A stretch of DNA of 64,000 bases from Ga0077560 sp046330435. GTDB lineage: Bacteria; Actinomycetota; Thermoleophilia; Miltoncostaeales; Miltoncostaeaceae. The notes beneath the pieces are model-generated. The model made no database searches and was not told where the DNA came from. It saw only the letters and a program-made list of their open reading frames with translations. Position numbers and translations under genes: made by a program. Numbering within the stretch: the first letter of the stretch is position 1; each line of letters starts with the position of its first letter. Location: NCBI GenBank assembly GCA_046330435.1, contig JAXLST010000006.1, forward strand, positions 451,928 through 515,927, written 5' to 3'. Shown here in pieces: positions 49,564 through 56,816 of the stretch.

Positions 49564-49944
49564 CTACTTGACCGAGACGACCGCGCCGCTCTCCTCGAGC
49601 TGCGCCTTGATCTGCTCGGCCTCCTCCTTCGGGATGCCCTCCTTGACGACGGCGGGGGCGCCGTCGACCAGGTCCTTCGCCTCCTTGAGGCCCAGGCCGG
49701 TCACCGCGCGGACGACCTTGATGACCTGGATCTTCTTGTCGCCGGCACCGTCGAGGTGCACGGTGAACGAGGTCTGCTCCTCGGCGGCGGCACCGCCGTC
49801 GCCACCGCCGGCCGGGGCCGCGGCGACCGCGACCGGGGCCGCGGCGCTGACGCCGAAGGTCTCCTCGATCGCCTTGATCCGCTCGGCAAGCTCCAGCACG
49901 GAGATGCTCTTGAGCTCCTCGATCCACTCCTCAGTGGTAGCCAT
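49564..49944 (-). CDS. rplL: 50S ribosomal protein L7/L12
   Basis: 126 residues. N-terminal dimerisation domain (EEWIEELKSISVLELAERIK), an alanine/glycine-rich hinge (AAPAGGGDGGAAAEE), and the C-terminal factor-binding domain IQVIKVVRAVTGLGLKEAKD. It forms the stalk that recruits EF-Tu and EF-G. It lies 44 bp after rplJ. Confidence 0.98.
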   Translation of the reverse strand: MATTEEWIEELKSISVLELAERIKAIEETFGVSAAAPVAVAAAPAGGGDGGAAAEEQTSFTVHLDGAGDKKIQVIKVVRAVTGLGLKEAKDLVDGAPAVVKEGIPKEEAEQIKAQLEESGAVVSVK

Positions 49945-49988
49945 TCGTCGTTCTCCTCGTCAGATCTGAAACGGGTTGGATCGAGGGC

Positions 49989-50513
49989 TCAGCCCTCGGC
50001 CGCCTTCTGGTCGTGCACCGCGGCGAGCGAGCGCGCCAGCCCGGCGATGAGTGCGTTGAGCCCACCCGCGAGGCCGCGCAGCGGGGCGGCGACGCCCCCG
50101 GCCAGCTGGGCGATGAGCTGTTCCCGCGAGGGCAGGGAGGCGAGCTGCTTGAGGCTCTCGACCGGCAGGTCGCGCCCCTCCAGCATGCCGCCCTTGAGCT
50201 CGAGGGCCTGGTTCTTCGATGCGAACTGCGACAGCGCCTTCGCGGCGACCGCCGGGTCCCCGTTGACCCACACCAGGCCCGAGGGGCCGGTGAGGTACGG
50301 GAGCAGCGCCTCCTTGCCCGTGCTGTTGGCAGCACGCCGGGCGAGGGTGTTCTTCACGACGCTGAGCTCGGCCTCCGCCTCGCGCAGCGCACCGCGCAGG
50401 TCGGAGAGCTGCTGCACCGTGAGCCCGCGGAAGTCCGCGGCGAGGACGGTGTCCGTCGAGCCGAGCTTCTGCTCGATCTCGGCGATCGCGGCCGCCTTCT
50501 GTTCCCGGTTCAG
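49989..50513 (-). CDS. rplJ: 50S ribosomal protein L10, probable CTG start
   Basis: About 174 residues. L10 normally begins M-N-R-x-E/Q-K; here LNREQKAAAIAEIEQKLGST starts at a CTG (50511-50513). AAGGAGGTGA, a full Shine-Dalgarno match, ends 5 bases before it. The in-frame GTG at 50522 lies inside that Shine-Dalgarno sequence, and the ATG at 50567 would add 18 residues and lie in the leader. Core features: LAADFRGLTVQQLSDLRGAL and the C-terminal helix that anchors L12 dimers. Confidence 0.93.
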   Translation of the reverse strand: MNREQKAAAIAEIEQKLGSTDTVLAADFRGLTVQQLSDLRGALREAEAELSVVKNTLARRAANSTGKEALLPYLTGPSGLVWVNGDPAVAAKALSQFASKNQALELKGGMLEGRDLPVESLKQLASLPSREQLIAQLAGGVAAPLRGLAGGLNALIAGLARSLAAVHDQKAAEG

Positions 50514-50690
50514 TTGCCTCACCTCCTTCTCGACTCGCTCCGGGCGGACGGTGCGGGCCGACGGCACCGGTCCCGCCGAGGCGGGCCGGGTGAGGCGGGC
50601 TCGTCACCGATCTCGCACGGGTGGCCCGCTGGGCCGGTTTGAGGCGGCCGGCGGCCGCCCCCGTGGGTCTACGATCGGTTCGTGGTGGGA
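50514..50690 (-). promoter_or_regulatory. Candidate L10 leader region
   Basis: The 177-bp stretch between rplA and rplJ is the longest gap in this block and is rich in self-complementary GC segments (for example GGGCGGCCGCC with GGCCGCC, and CCGCCTCGGCGGG). rplJL transcripts usually carry an L10-binding leader here. I cannot fold it, so the call rests on position and inverted repeats. Confidence 0.4.
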
Positions 50691-51416
50691 TCAGACGCCG
50701 ACGGCGCTGGTCTCCTCCATGAGGTTGCTCGTGCGCGTGGTGTCCACCGGGATCCCGGGGCCCATCGTCTGGGCCACGGTGATGGACTTGAGGTACCGGC
50801 CCTTGGCGGCGGCCGGCTTCGCGCGGATGATCTCCTCGAGCACGGCCTGGTAGTTCTCCACCAGCTGCTCGGTCTCGAAGGACCGCTTGCCGATGCCCAG
50901 GTGGATGATGCCGGTGCGGTCGGTGCGGTACTCGACCTTGCCGCCCTTGACGTCCTCGACGGCCTTCGCGACGTCGAAGGTCACCGTGCCGGTCTTCGGG
51001 TTGGGCATCTTGCCGGCGGGGCCGAGGATGCGGCCCAGCTTGCCGACGGTGCCCATCATGTCCGGCGTCGCGATCGCGACGTCGAACTCGTCGAAGCCCT
51101 CCTGGATCTTCGCGGCGAGGTCCTCGCCGCCCACGACCTCGGCGCCGGCCTCCTCGGCCTCGCGCGCCTTATCGCCCTGGGCGAACACGGCCACGCGGAC
51201 CGTCTTGCCGGTCCCGTGCGGGAGGCTGATGGTGCCGCGGAGCTGCTGGTCCGCGTGACGCACGTTCACGCCGAGGCGCAGATGCACCTCGACCGTCGCG
51301 TCGAACCGCGAGAGCTCCTGCGACTTGATCAGGCGGACCGCGTCCAGCGGGGCGTAGAGCTCCTGCTGACCGACCTCGGTCCGTGCCTGCTGGTAGCGCT
51401 TGCCGCGCTTCGGCAC
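50691..51416 (-). CDS. rplA: 50S ribosomal protein L1
   Basis: 241 residues from GTG 51416 (VPKRGKRYQQARTEVGQQEL). The signature KLGRILGPAGKMPNPKTGTV is intact. L1 forms the mobile stalk at the E site and often represses its own operon with L11. It starts 88 bp after rplK. Confidence 0.98.
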   Translation of the reverse strand: MPKRGKRYQQARTEVGQQELYAPLDAVRLIKSQELSRFDATVEVHLRLGVNVRHADQQLRGTISLPHGTGKTVRVAVFAQGDKAREAEEAGAEVVGGEDLAAKIQEGFDEFDVAIATPDMMGTVGKLGRILGPAGKMPNPKTGTVTFDVAKAVEDVKGGKVEYRTDRTGIIHLGIGKRSFETEQLVENYQAVLEEIIRAKPAAAKGRYLKSITVAQTMGPGIPVDTTRTSNLMEETSAVGV

Positions 51417-51504
51417 CGTTCGTCCTCCTCCTCGTAACGCGACCGTGCAGGGTAGCGGGTGATCGCGGGCACCGCCAGGGGTGCTCGCCGCGGCCCGCCC
51501 CCGG

Positions 51505-51930
51505 CTACTCCTCGACCAGGACTCCCATGCTGCGGGCGGTGCCCGCGATCATCGACATGGCCGACTCGACGCTGTTCGCGTTGAGGTCGGGCATCTTGGT
51601 CTCGGCGATCTTCCGCAGCTGGTCCTTCGTCAGCGTCCCGACCTTGTCGGACTGCGGACGGGCCGAGCCGCTCTTGATGCCGAGCGCCTCCCGGATGAGC
51701 ACCGGGGCCGGCGGGGTCTTGGTGATGAACGAGAACGAGCGGTCCTCGTAAACCGTGATGACGACGGGGGTGATGGTCCCCGTCTGCGCCTGGGTCTGCG
51801 CGTTGAACGCCTTGCAGAACTCCATGATGTTGATGCTCGCCGCACCCAGCGCGGGGCCGACCGGGGGCGCCGGTGACGCCTGACCCGCCGGGATCTGGAG
51901 CTTGATGAGCTGCAGGACCTTCTTCGCCAT
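51505..51930 (-). CDS. rplK: 50S ribosomal protein L11
   Basis: 141 residues starting MAKKVLQLIKLQIPAGQASP. It contains PPVGPALGAASINIMEFCKA, the thiostrepton-region N-terminal domain, and the C-terminal rRNA-binding domain. GAAGAGG precedes the ATG. Confidence 0.98.
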   Translation of the reverse strand: MAKKVLQLIKLQIPAGQASPAPPVGPALGAASINIMEFCKAFNAQTQAQTGTITPVVITVYEDRSFSFITKTPPAPVLIREALGIKSGSARPQSDKVGTLTKDQLRKIAETKMPDLNANSVESAMSMIAGTARSMGVLVEE

Positions 51931-52002
51931 GGCCTCTTCGCGCGTGTCGTCGTTGTGTCCCGGGGTGGCAGGCGCGCGCTACGCCGCCGGTCCGGACGTT
52001 GG

Positions 52003-52008
52003 AGTGTA
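52003..52008 (-). promoter_or_regulatory. Predicted -10 box of rplK-rplA
   Basis: TACACT on the minus strand, about 72 bases upstream of rplK, just after a short GC hairpin (52013-52028) at the end of nusG. No good -35 is visible. Confidence 0.4.
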
Positions 52009-52038
52009 CCCGCCCCGCCGAGGCGGGGGCGTGCGGTG

Positions 52039-52566
52039 CTACGTGAGCTTCTTGACCTGGTCGAACGACAGGTCCGCGGGGGTCTCGCGGCCGAAGATGC
52101 TGACCAGCACCTTGAGGCGGCCGGCCTCCGCGTTGATCTCGGCGATCTCGCCCGTGAAGTCGGACAGGGGGCCGGAGATGACCTTGACCTGCTCGCCCAC
52201 CGTGAACTCGGCCCGCACCTTGGGGCGCGCCTCGGACTGGGTGCGCAGCAGGCGGTCGACCTCGGCCTGGGTGAGCGGCACGGGGTCGGTGGACGACCCG
52301 ACGAAGCCGGTCACGCCGGGCGTGTCCTTGACCACCCAGAGGGCGTCGGGCGTCATGTCCATCTGCACCAGGACGTAGCCGGGAAGCGTGCGCTTCTCGG
52401 TCTGGACCTTCTGGCCGTCCTTGTTGGTGTCCACCACCTGCTCGGTGGGGATGACGATCTGACGGACCCGCTCGCGCTGCCCCATCGAGACGAGGCGGTG
52501 CTCCAGGTTGGCCTTCACCTTCTTCTCGTGGCCGGAATAGGTGTTGATGACGTACCAGCGGAACAC
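52039..52566 (-). CDS. nusG: Transcription elongation/antitermination factor NusG
   Basis: 175 residues starting MFRWYVINTYSGHEKKVKAN. The NGN domain is followed by the KOW domain GEQVKVISGPLSDFTGEIAE. It lacks the long acidic N-terminal extension found in many actinobacterial NusG proteins. Links RNA polymerase to Rho or the ribosome. 27 bp after secE. Confidence 0.97.
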   Translation of the reverse strand: MFRWYVINTYSGHEKKVKANLEHRLVSMGQRERVRQIVIPTEQVVDTNKDGQKVQTEKRTLPGYVLVQMDMTPDALWVVKDTPGVTGFVGSSTDPVPLTQAEVDRLLRTQSEARPKVRAEFTVGEQVKVISGPLSDFTGEIAEINAEAGRLKVLVSIFGRETPADLSFDQVKKLT

Positions 52567-52593
52567 TTGCGCGCGGGTCCCTTCGGAGGCGGG

Positions 52594-52944
52594 CTAGAAG
52601 ATCGCGTTGACGGCGCGGCTCACGACCGCGTCGACAGCTGCGAGATAGACGACCACGATCGCGACGACCATCAGCACGACCGCGGTGGACTGGATGAGCT
52701 GCGACCGCGTGGGCCACTGCACCTTCCGCAGCTCCGCCATGACGTCCGCGATGAACCGCGAGCCGCGGCGCTGCTCCTGGACGGCCTTGGTGACGGACCC
52801 GGTCTTCTCCACGCGCCGCTGGGGCGTGGGACGCGGGTTCGCGGCGGCGCGCTCCTGGCGGCGGCTGCGTGCCGGCGTGGAGCCTCCCTCACCCTTCTGG
52901 GGGCCTCCGCCGTCCTGGTTCTTTGCGGGTCGGATGCGTGCCAT
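52594..52944 (-). CDS. secE: Protein translocase subunit SecE
   Basis: 116 residues. A disordered, charged N-terminal half of about 60 residues precedes the conserved amphipathic segment ELRKVQWPTRSQLIQST and one transmembrane helix (VVLMVVAIVVVYLAAV). Single-helix SecE is normal in Gram-positives. Lies between tRNA-Trp and nusG. Confidence 0.95.
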   Translation of the reverse strand: MARIRPAKNQDGGGPQKGEGGSTPARSRRQERAAANPRPTPQRRVEKTGSVTKAVQEQRRGSRFIADVMAELRKVQWPTRSQLIQSTAVVLMVVAIVVVYLAAVDAVVSRAVNAIF

Positions 52945-52960
52945 CAGTCCACGTTCTTGA

Positions 52961-53033
52961 CAGGGCCGGAGGGACTCGAACCCCCAACCCCCGGTTTTGG
53001 AGACCGGTGCTCTACCAATTGAGCTACGACCCT
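52961..53033 (-). tRNA. trnW: tRNA-Trp (anticodon CCA)
   Basis: 73 bases without encoded CCA. Acceptor strands AGGGTCG and CGGCCCT pair (one G-U), D arm TAGCTCAATTGGTAGAGC, anticodon arm CCGGT-CTCCAAA-ACCGG with CCA at 52998-53000, T arm GGGGGTTCGAGTCCC. Discriminator base G fits tRNA-Trp. It lies between rpmG and secE, a common actinobacterial arrangement. Confidence 0.96.
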
Positions 53034-53057
53034 ACGAGGCGTCGCCGAGGCGACGAC

Positions 53058-53219
53058 TTAGCGCGTCTCCCGATGCGCCGTGTGGCTTCCGCACCACCGG
53101 CAGTACTTCTTCAGCTCGATCCGGTCCGGGGTGTTCCGCCTGGACTTGTTCGTCTGATAGTTGCGACGCTTGCACTCCTGGCAGGCAAGAGTGATCGCAA
53201 GGCGCTGTCCCGGAGCCAC
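53058..53219 (-). CDS. rpmG: 50S ribosomal protein L33 (zinc-binding form)
   Basis: 53 residues from GTG 53219 (VAPGQRLAITLACQECKRRN). C13, C16, C40 and C43 form the zinc site; the ending CRWCGSHTAHRETR is typical. A GAAAGG site lies about 7 bases before the GTG. It is the first cistron of the block that continues through tRNA-Trp, secE and nusG. Confidence 0.95.
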   Translation of the reverse strand: MAPGQRLAITLACQECKRRNYQTNKSRRNTPDRIELKKYCRWCGSHTAHRETR

Positions 53220-53253
53220 AGACCAGCCTTTCGCTCGACGGCAAGGACCGGGG

Positions 53254-53259
53254 ACGCTA
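53254..53259 (-). promoter_or_regulatory. Predicted -10 box of the rpmG-tRNA-Trp-secE-nusG unit
   Basis: TAGCGT on the minus strand about 35 bases before rpmG, leaving room for its Shine-Dalgarno site. -35 not clear. Confidence 0.5.
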
Positions 53260-53310
53260 CCACACGTCCGGGCCCGATCTGGAAGAGCGGGCCGCGGAGG
53301 TGGGCGTATG

Positions 53311-53589
53311 TCAGGTGCGCCGGCGGGGCCCGAGGGCCCGCGTGGCGGCGGCCTCGAGGGCCGCTGCGACCCGCAGCAGGGCGGCGGACGCCTTCTGCAG
53401 GTCGAGGTTGGTGGGGGTCTCGTCCGGCGGGACCGACAGCAGCGCGCAGAGGCGCCGGTAGTCGTTCACCAGGGCGGACCGCGCCTTCGCGTTCGGCGAG
53501 CCGGCCGAGCGGACCCGGTGGCAGTGCCGCTGGATGTCCTCGACGGTCGGTGTGCCGCTGGGCAGCACGCTTCTGCTGGGCGGGCTCAT
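53311..53589 (-). CDS. Small protein of unknown function
   Basis: 92 residues from ATG 53589 (MSPPSRSVLPSGTPTVEDIQ). Mostly helical with a conserved-looking VNDYRRLCALLSVPPDETP and a basic end. Not recognised. Coupled to the upstream small gene by an ATGA overlap, so both are probably real and made together. Confidence 0.5.
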   Translation of the reverse strand: MSPPSRSVLPSGTPTVEDIQRHCHRVRSAGSPNAKARSALVNDYRRLCALLSVPPDETPTNLDLQKASAALLRVAAALEAAATRALGPRRRT

Positions 53590-53843
53590 CGTTCCTCCGC
53601 GGCGGTCGACCGGAGTGGCACCAGCAGCGCGTCGCGCGCCGTGGCGGCGACCGACAGCAGGTACCTCCGGCCGCTCGGGCCGAGCTCGAACTCCTCTTGA
53701 ACCTCGAACACCTCGTGCGTCCAGCTGGACGCGTGGCCGCGGACCCGGAGCGGGGCCTCTGTGTGGTGGTCGAGGACGTCCAGCACGCGGGCCAGGCAGC
53801 CGCACGCGCGGGGCGTCATCGGGTCGTCAGGGGCGTCGTTCAT
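53586..53843 (-). CDS. Small protein of unknown function
   Basis: 85 residues (MNDAPDDPMTPRACGCLARV). The middle HEVFEVQEEFELGPSGRRYL followed by LSVAATARDALLVPL looks like a compact beta/alpha domain. Not recognised. Stop and next start overlap as ATGA. Confidence 0.5.
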   Translation of the reverse strand: MNDAPDDPMTPRACGCLARVLDVLDHHTEAPLRVRGHASSWTHEVFEVQEEFELGPSGRRYLLSVAATARDALLVPLRSTAAEER

Positions 53844-53910
53844 CCGCGCCCGTTGTCGGCTCCCGGGGGGCCCGTCTTGAGGGTCGGGATGAACTTCCCG
53901 CGGGGCGCGT

Positions 53911-53916
53911 CATACT
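53911..53916 (+). promoter_or_regulatory. -10 box (CATACT) of the 53924 gene
   Basis: CATACT ends 7 bases before ATG 53924 with no Shine-Dalgarno site. Confidence 0.45.
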
Positions 53917-53923
53917 CGGCCCG

Positions 53924-54172
53924 ATGACCGACGACCTGGACCTGGGCGAGGCCGCCGAGTACATCCTGGCCGAGCGGCCGCGGCTCGGCGAGGACGACGT
54001 GTGGGCGGTGCTCAACGAGCTCGGCGCCCCGCCGGCCAAGGGCGGCGACGACCTCGCCGTTGCGCTGCTGGGCGGCACCCACCCGCACATCCGCCCCAAG
54101 ACCGTCCGCCTCATCCTCAAGGAGTGGCGGGCGTACGCGAGCATCGCCGTGGAGGACGACTGGGAGGACTGA
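53924..54172 (+). CDS. Small acidic protein of unknown function
   Basis: 82 residues (MTDDLDLGEAAEYILAERPR). Helical with a central VWAVLNELGAPP and IRPKTVRLILKEWRAYASI; acidic ends. It might be a small regulatory or adaptor domain, but no family is recognised. Just upstream of, and on the same strand as, the glycosyltransferase. Confidence 0.5.
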   Translation: MTDDLDLGEAAEYILAERPRLGEDDVWAVLNELGAPPAKGGDDLAVALLGGTHPHIRPKTVRLILKEWRAYASIAVEDDWED

Positions 54173-54195
54173 GCCTCACGACGGCCCTGGCGCGG

Positions 54196-55317
54196 ATGGC
54201 GGCGGGGCTGTGGGGCGGCGCCCTCGCCCTCGCGGCGTACGAGCGGCGCGCCGTGCCGGATGCCGCCGACGCCCTCCCGGCCCGCGACGACCCGCTGCCG
54301 GTGGTGGCCGTGGTGCCCGCCCGGAACGAGGTGCGCGGGGTGGGCGCCTGCGTGGCGTCCCTGCTCGCCCAGCGCCCGCCGCTGCGCGCCGTGGTGCTGG
54401 TGGACGACGGCTCCGACGACGGCACCGCCGAGGCGGCGCGGACCGCCGGCGGCGGCGATCCGCGGCTTCGGGTCGTGCAGGCCGGGCCGCTGCCCGAGGG
54501 GTGGGTCGGCAAGCCGTGGGCGTGCTGGCGGGGCGTGCAGGAGGCCGGGGACGCGGAATGGCTGCTGTTCAGCGACGCCGACGTGGTCCACCGGCCCGAC
54601 GCGGTCGCGCGCACGCTGGGGCTGGCCCGCCGGGAGGGCCGGGGCGGGGCGACGCTGGTGCCGCGGGTGCGCACCGGGACCCTCGTGGAGCGGTGGGTGC
54701 TGCCGGCGGCGGTGGTGGCGATCGGGACGTTCGTGGCGCCGGGGCCGCTGGCCCGGCACCCGCGGTCGCCCGTGGCGATCGCGGCGGGCGGGTTCATCCT
54801 GGTCGAGCGGGGCCTCTACGACCGGGTCGGGGGGCACCGCGGGCAGGCCGGGCACATGGTCGACGACGTCACGCTCGCGCTGCGGGTCAAGCGGGCCGGC
54901 GGCCTGCTGGTGCCCGCCCAGGGTCACGACCTGGTGTCGCTGCGGATGTACCACGGCGGCCGCGACCTGTGGCGCGGCTGGCGCAAGAACGCCTCGTTCG
55001 CCCATCCGGGCGGGCCGGAGAAGGCGCTCGCGGGGGCGGGGCTGGTGACGCTGATGACCCTCGCGCCGTGGGTCGCCGCCGCACGCGGCGCGCGGGGGCG
55101 GCGCGGCGGGATGCTCGCCTGGGGCCTGCTGGGGATCGCGGCGCAGGCGGGGCTGCAGCGCATGGCGTCGCCCGCCGTGCCGACGCCCCGCCGGGACGCC
55201 GCGACGCTGCCGGTGGGGATGCTCGTGCTGTCGGCCGCGGCGGTGCAGGGGGCGGTGGACCGGCTCACCGGCCGCGGGGCGGTGTGGCGCGGGCGCCGCT
55301 ACCCGGCGGCCCGGTGA
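54196..55317 (+). CDS. Family 2 glycosyltransferase (HpnB-like)
   Basis: About 373 residues. GT2 motifs: VVAVVPARNEVRGVG, VLVDDGSDDGT (nucleotide-sugar Asp), FSDADVVH (metal-binding DAD) and HMVDDVTLALRVK. Membrane-associated C-terminal helices follow (residues about 275-350). The order resembles HpnB/CrtQ-type transferases acting on hopanoid or carotenoid lipids; that assignment is by resemblance only. The start is taken at ATG 54196; a CTG or TTG slightly upstream is possible. GTGA overlap with the tocopherol-cyclase-like gene. Confidence 0.8.
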   Translation: MAAGLWGGALALAAYERRAVPDAADALPARDDPLPVVAVVPARNEVRGVGACVASLLAQRPPLRAVVLVDDGSDDGTAEAARTAGGGDPRLRVVQAGPLPEGWVGKPWACWRGVQEAGDAEWLLFSDADVVHRPDAVARTLGLARREGRGGATLVPRVRTGTLVERWVLPAAVVAIGTFVAPGPLARHPRSPVAIAAGGFILVERGLYDRVGGHRGQAGHMVDDVTLALRVKRAGGLLVPAQGHDLVSLRMYHGGRDLWRGWRKNASFAHPGGPEKALAGAGLVTLMTLAPWVAAARGARGRRGGMLAWGLLGIAAQAGLQRMASPAVPTPRRDAATLPVGMLVLSAAAVQGAVDRLTGRGAVWRGRRYPAAR

Positions 55318-56222
55318 CCGGGTGGTGGCGCCGGCACGGCGCCGACCTTCCCTGGCACGACCCGCGCGGTGCCCACGGGGTGGGCATGGAGGGCTACTAC
55401 TGGCGCCTGGTCACCGACTCGGGGCGGGTGGTGATCGCCCTGTGCGGGGCCACGGGCGACCGGGCGCTGGTGGCGCTCGCCGCGTCCCCCGGCGGCGTGA
55501 CGTGGCGCATCGGCGGCCCCGTGCGCCTGGACCGTCGCGGGCTGGGCGTGGACGCGGGCGGGCTCATGACCGCCGGCGGGCCGCACCTGCGGGTGGACCT
55601 GGGCCCCGCCGAGCGCCTGGAGGCGGTGATCACCGGGGCCGGGTGGCCGCGCCGGCTGAGCGGCCTGGGGCTGGGCGGGATGGTGCCCGGGCTCTCGCAG
55701 TACTGGCACCCGCACGTCCTCGGGGGCCGGGCGGAGGGCACCCTCACCCTCGGCGGCCGCGCCGAGACGTTCACGGGCACCGCCTACGCCGAGAAGAACT
55801 GGGGGCCGGGCTTCCCGGAGCGCTGGTGGTGGGGCGAGGCGCACGACGGCGAGGTGACCGCGGCGTTCGCCGGGGGCAGCGTGCGGCTGGGACCGGTGCA
55901 CCTGCACGCGACCACGGCGGTCGTCGTGGTGGATGGCCGGGTGGTGCAGCTGGCCCTCCCCCTCGCCCTGGTGCGTACCCGCGCCGGCGAGGGAGCCTGG
56001 CGGGTGCGGGGCCGCGACGCCGTGCACCGCCTGGAGATCGACGCCGAGGGCGGACCGGCCCCCGCCCTGCGCCTCCCGGTGCCGCCGCGGACGCCCGGCG
56101 GCGCCGTGACGCACGTCGACCAGTTCGCGCGCGGGGTCATGCGGGTGCGGCTGTGGCGCGGCCGGCGCCTGGTGGTGGACCGGGAGCTCGCCCCCGCCGG
56201 CCTGGAGGCCGGGACGGCCTGA
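55314..56222 (+). CDS. Tocopherol-cyclase-like protein
   Basis: 302 residues from GTG 55314. The motif AYAEKNWGPGFPERWWWGEA near residue 160 is the hallmark of the tocopherol cyclase family, and earlier FEGYYWRL-like GMEGYYWRLV matches its N-terminal repeat. Plant and cyanobacterial members close the chromanol ring of vitamin E; bacterial relatives are mostly uncharacterised and may act on other lipids or only bind them. Coupling to a glycosyltransferase, with a UbiA prenyltransferase nearby, suggests isoprenoid lipid chemistry. Confidence 0.75.
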   Translation: MTGWWRRHGADLPWHDPRGAHGVGMEGYYWRLVTDSGRVVIALCGATGDRALVALAASPGGVTWRIGGPVRLDRRGLGVDAGGLMTAGGPHLRVDLGPAERLEAVITGAGWPRRLSGLGLGGMVPGLSQYWHPHVLGGRAEGTLTLGGRAETFTGTAYAEKNWGPGFPERWWWGEAHDGEVTAAFAGGSVRLGPVHLHATTAVVVVDGRVVQLALPLALVRTRAGEGAWRVRGRDAVHRLEIDAEGGPAPALRLPVPPRTPGGAVTHVDQFARGVMRVRLWRGRRLVVDRELAPAGLEAGTA

Positions 56223-56250
56223 GGGCTTGCCCCCGCGTCCCCGCACGCGA

Positions 56251-56256
56251 CAGGCT
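56251..56256 (+). promoter_or_regulatory. Possible -10 box (CAGGCT) of the 56262 gene
   Basis: CAGGCT ends 5 bases before ATG 56262; no Shine-Dalgarno site. Confidence 0.3.
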
Positions 56257-56261
56257 GGGTC

Positions 56262-56816
56262 ATGGTGCGGGGCGTCCTGCGTGCGGCGGGGACCGGCATC
56301 GCCGCCGGGGCGGCGGCGGGCCTGCTGGTCGGCGGCGTCGGGGGCCGCGCGGCCATGTTCACGCTGCGCCACACCTCCCCGGACGTGGTGCGCGGCGTGA
56401 CGACCGACGACGGGTTCGTGATCGGCCGGTTCACCACGGCGACGATCGCGTTCGCGCTGGTCATGGCCGCGCTGGGCGCCGTCGCCGGAGCGGCCTACGC
56501 CGCCGCTCGTCCCCTGCTGGCGCAGCGGCTGCGCGTGCCGCTCTGGACGCTGCTCGGCGCCACGGTCGGCGGCGGGGCGATCGTGCAGGACGAGGGCGTC
56601 GACTTCCGGATCCTGGAACCGACCTGGTTCGCGGTCGGCGCGTTCATCGCGATCCCCGCCCTGGGGGCATGTGCGATGGCCGTGCTCACCGAGCGATGGC
56701 TCGGCCCGGGCCCGGCCGCGCCCCCGCCGGTGCGGGGGGCCGTCCCGGTGGTGCTCGCCGGTGCGGCCGCCCTCGCGGCGGCGGACCTCGCCGCCACGAT
56801 CGGGAACCTCGGCTAG
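56262..56816 (+). CDS. Integral membrane protein of unknown function
   Basis: 184 residues with about five hydrophobic segments (for example GIAAGAAAGLLVGGVGG, TATIAFALVMAALGAVAGAA, AVGAFIAIPALGACAMAVL). A loop HTSPDVVRGVTTDDGFVIGR is the only distinctive part. Not recognised. Its end overlaps the convergent ubiA-like gene by 4 bp. Confidence 0.6.
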   Translation: MVRGVLRAAGTGIAAGAAAGLLVGGVGGRAAMFTLRHTSPDVVRGVTTDDGFVIGRFTTATIAFALVMAALGAVAGAAYAAARPLLAQRLRVPLWTLLGATVGGGAIVQDEGVDFRILEPTWFAVGAFIAIPALGACAMAVLTERWLGPGPAAPPPVRGAVPVVLAGAAALAAADLAATIGNLG

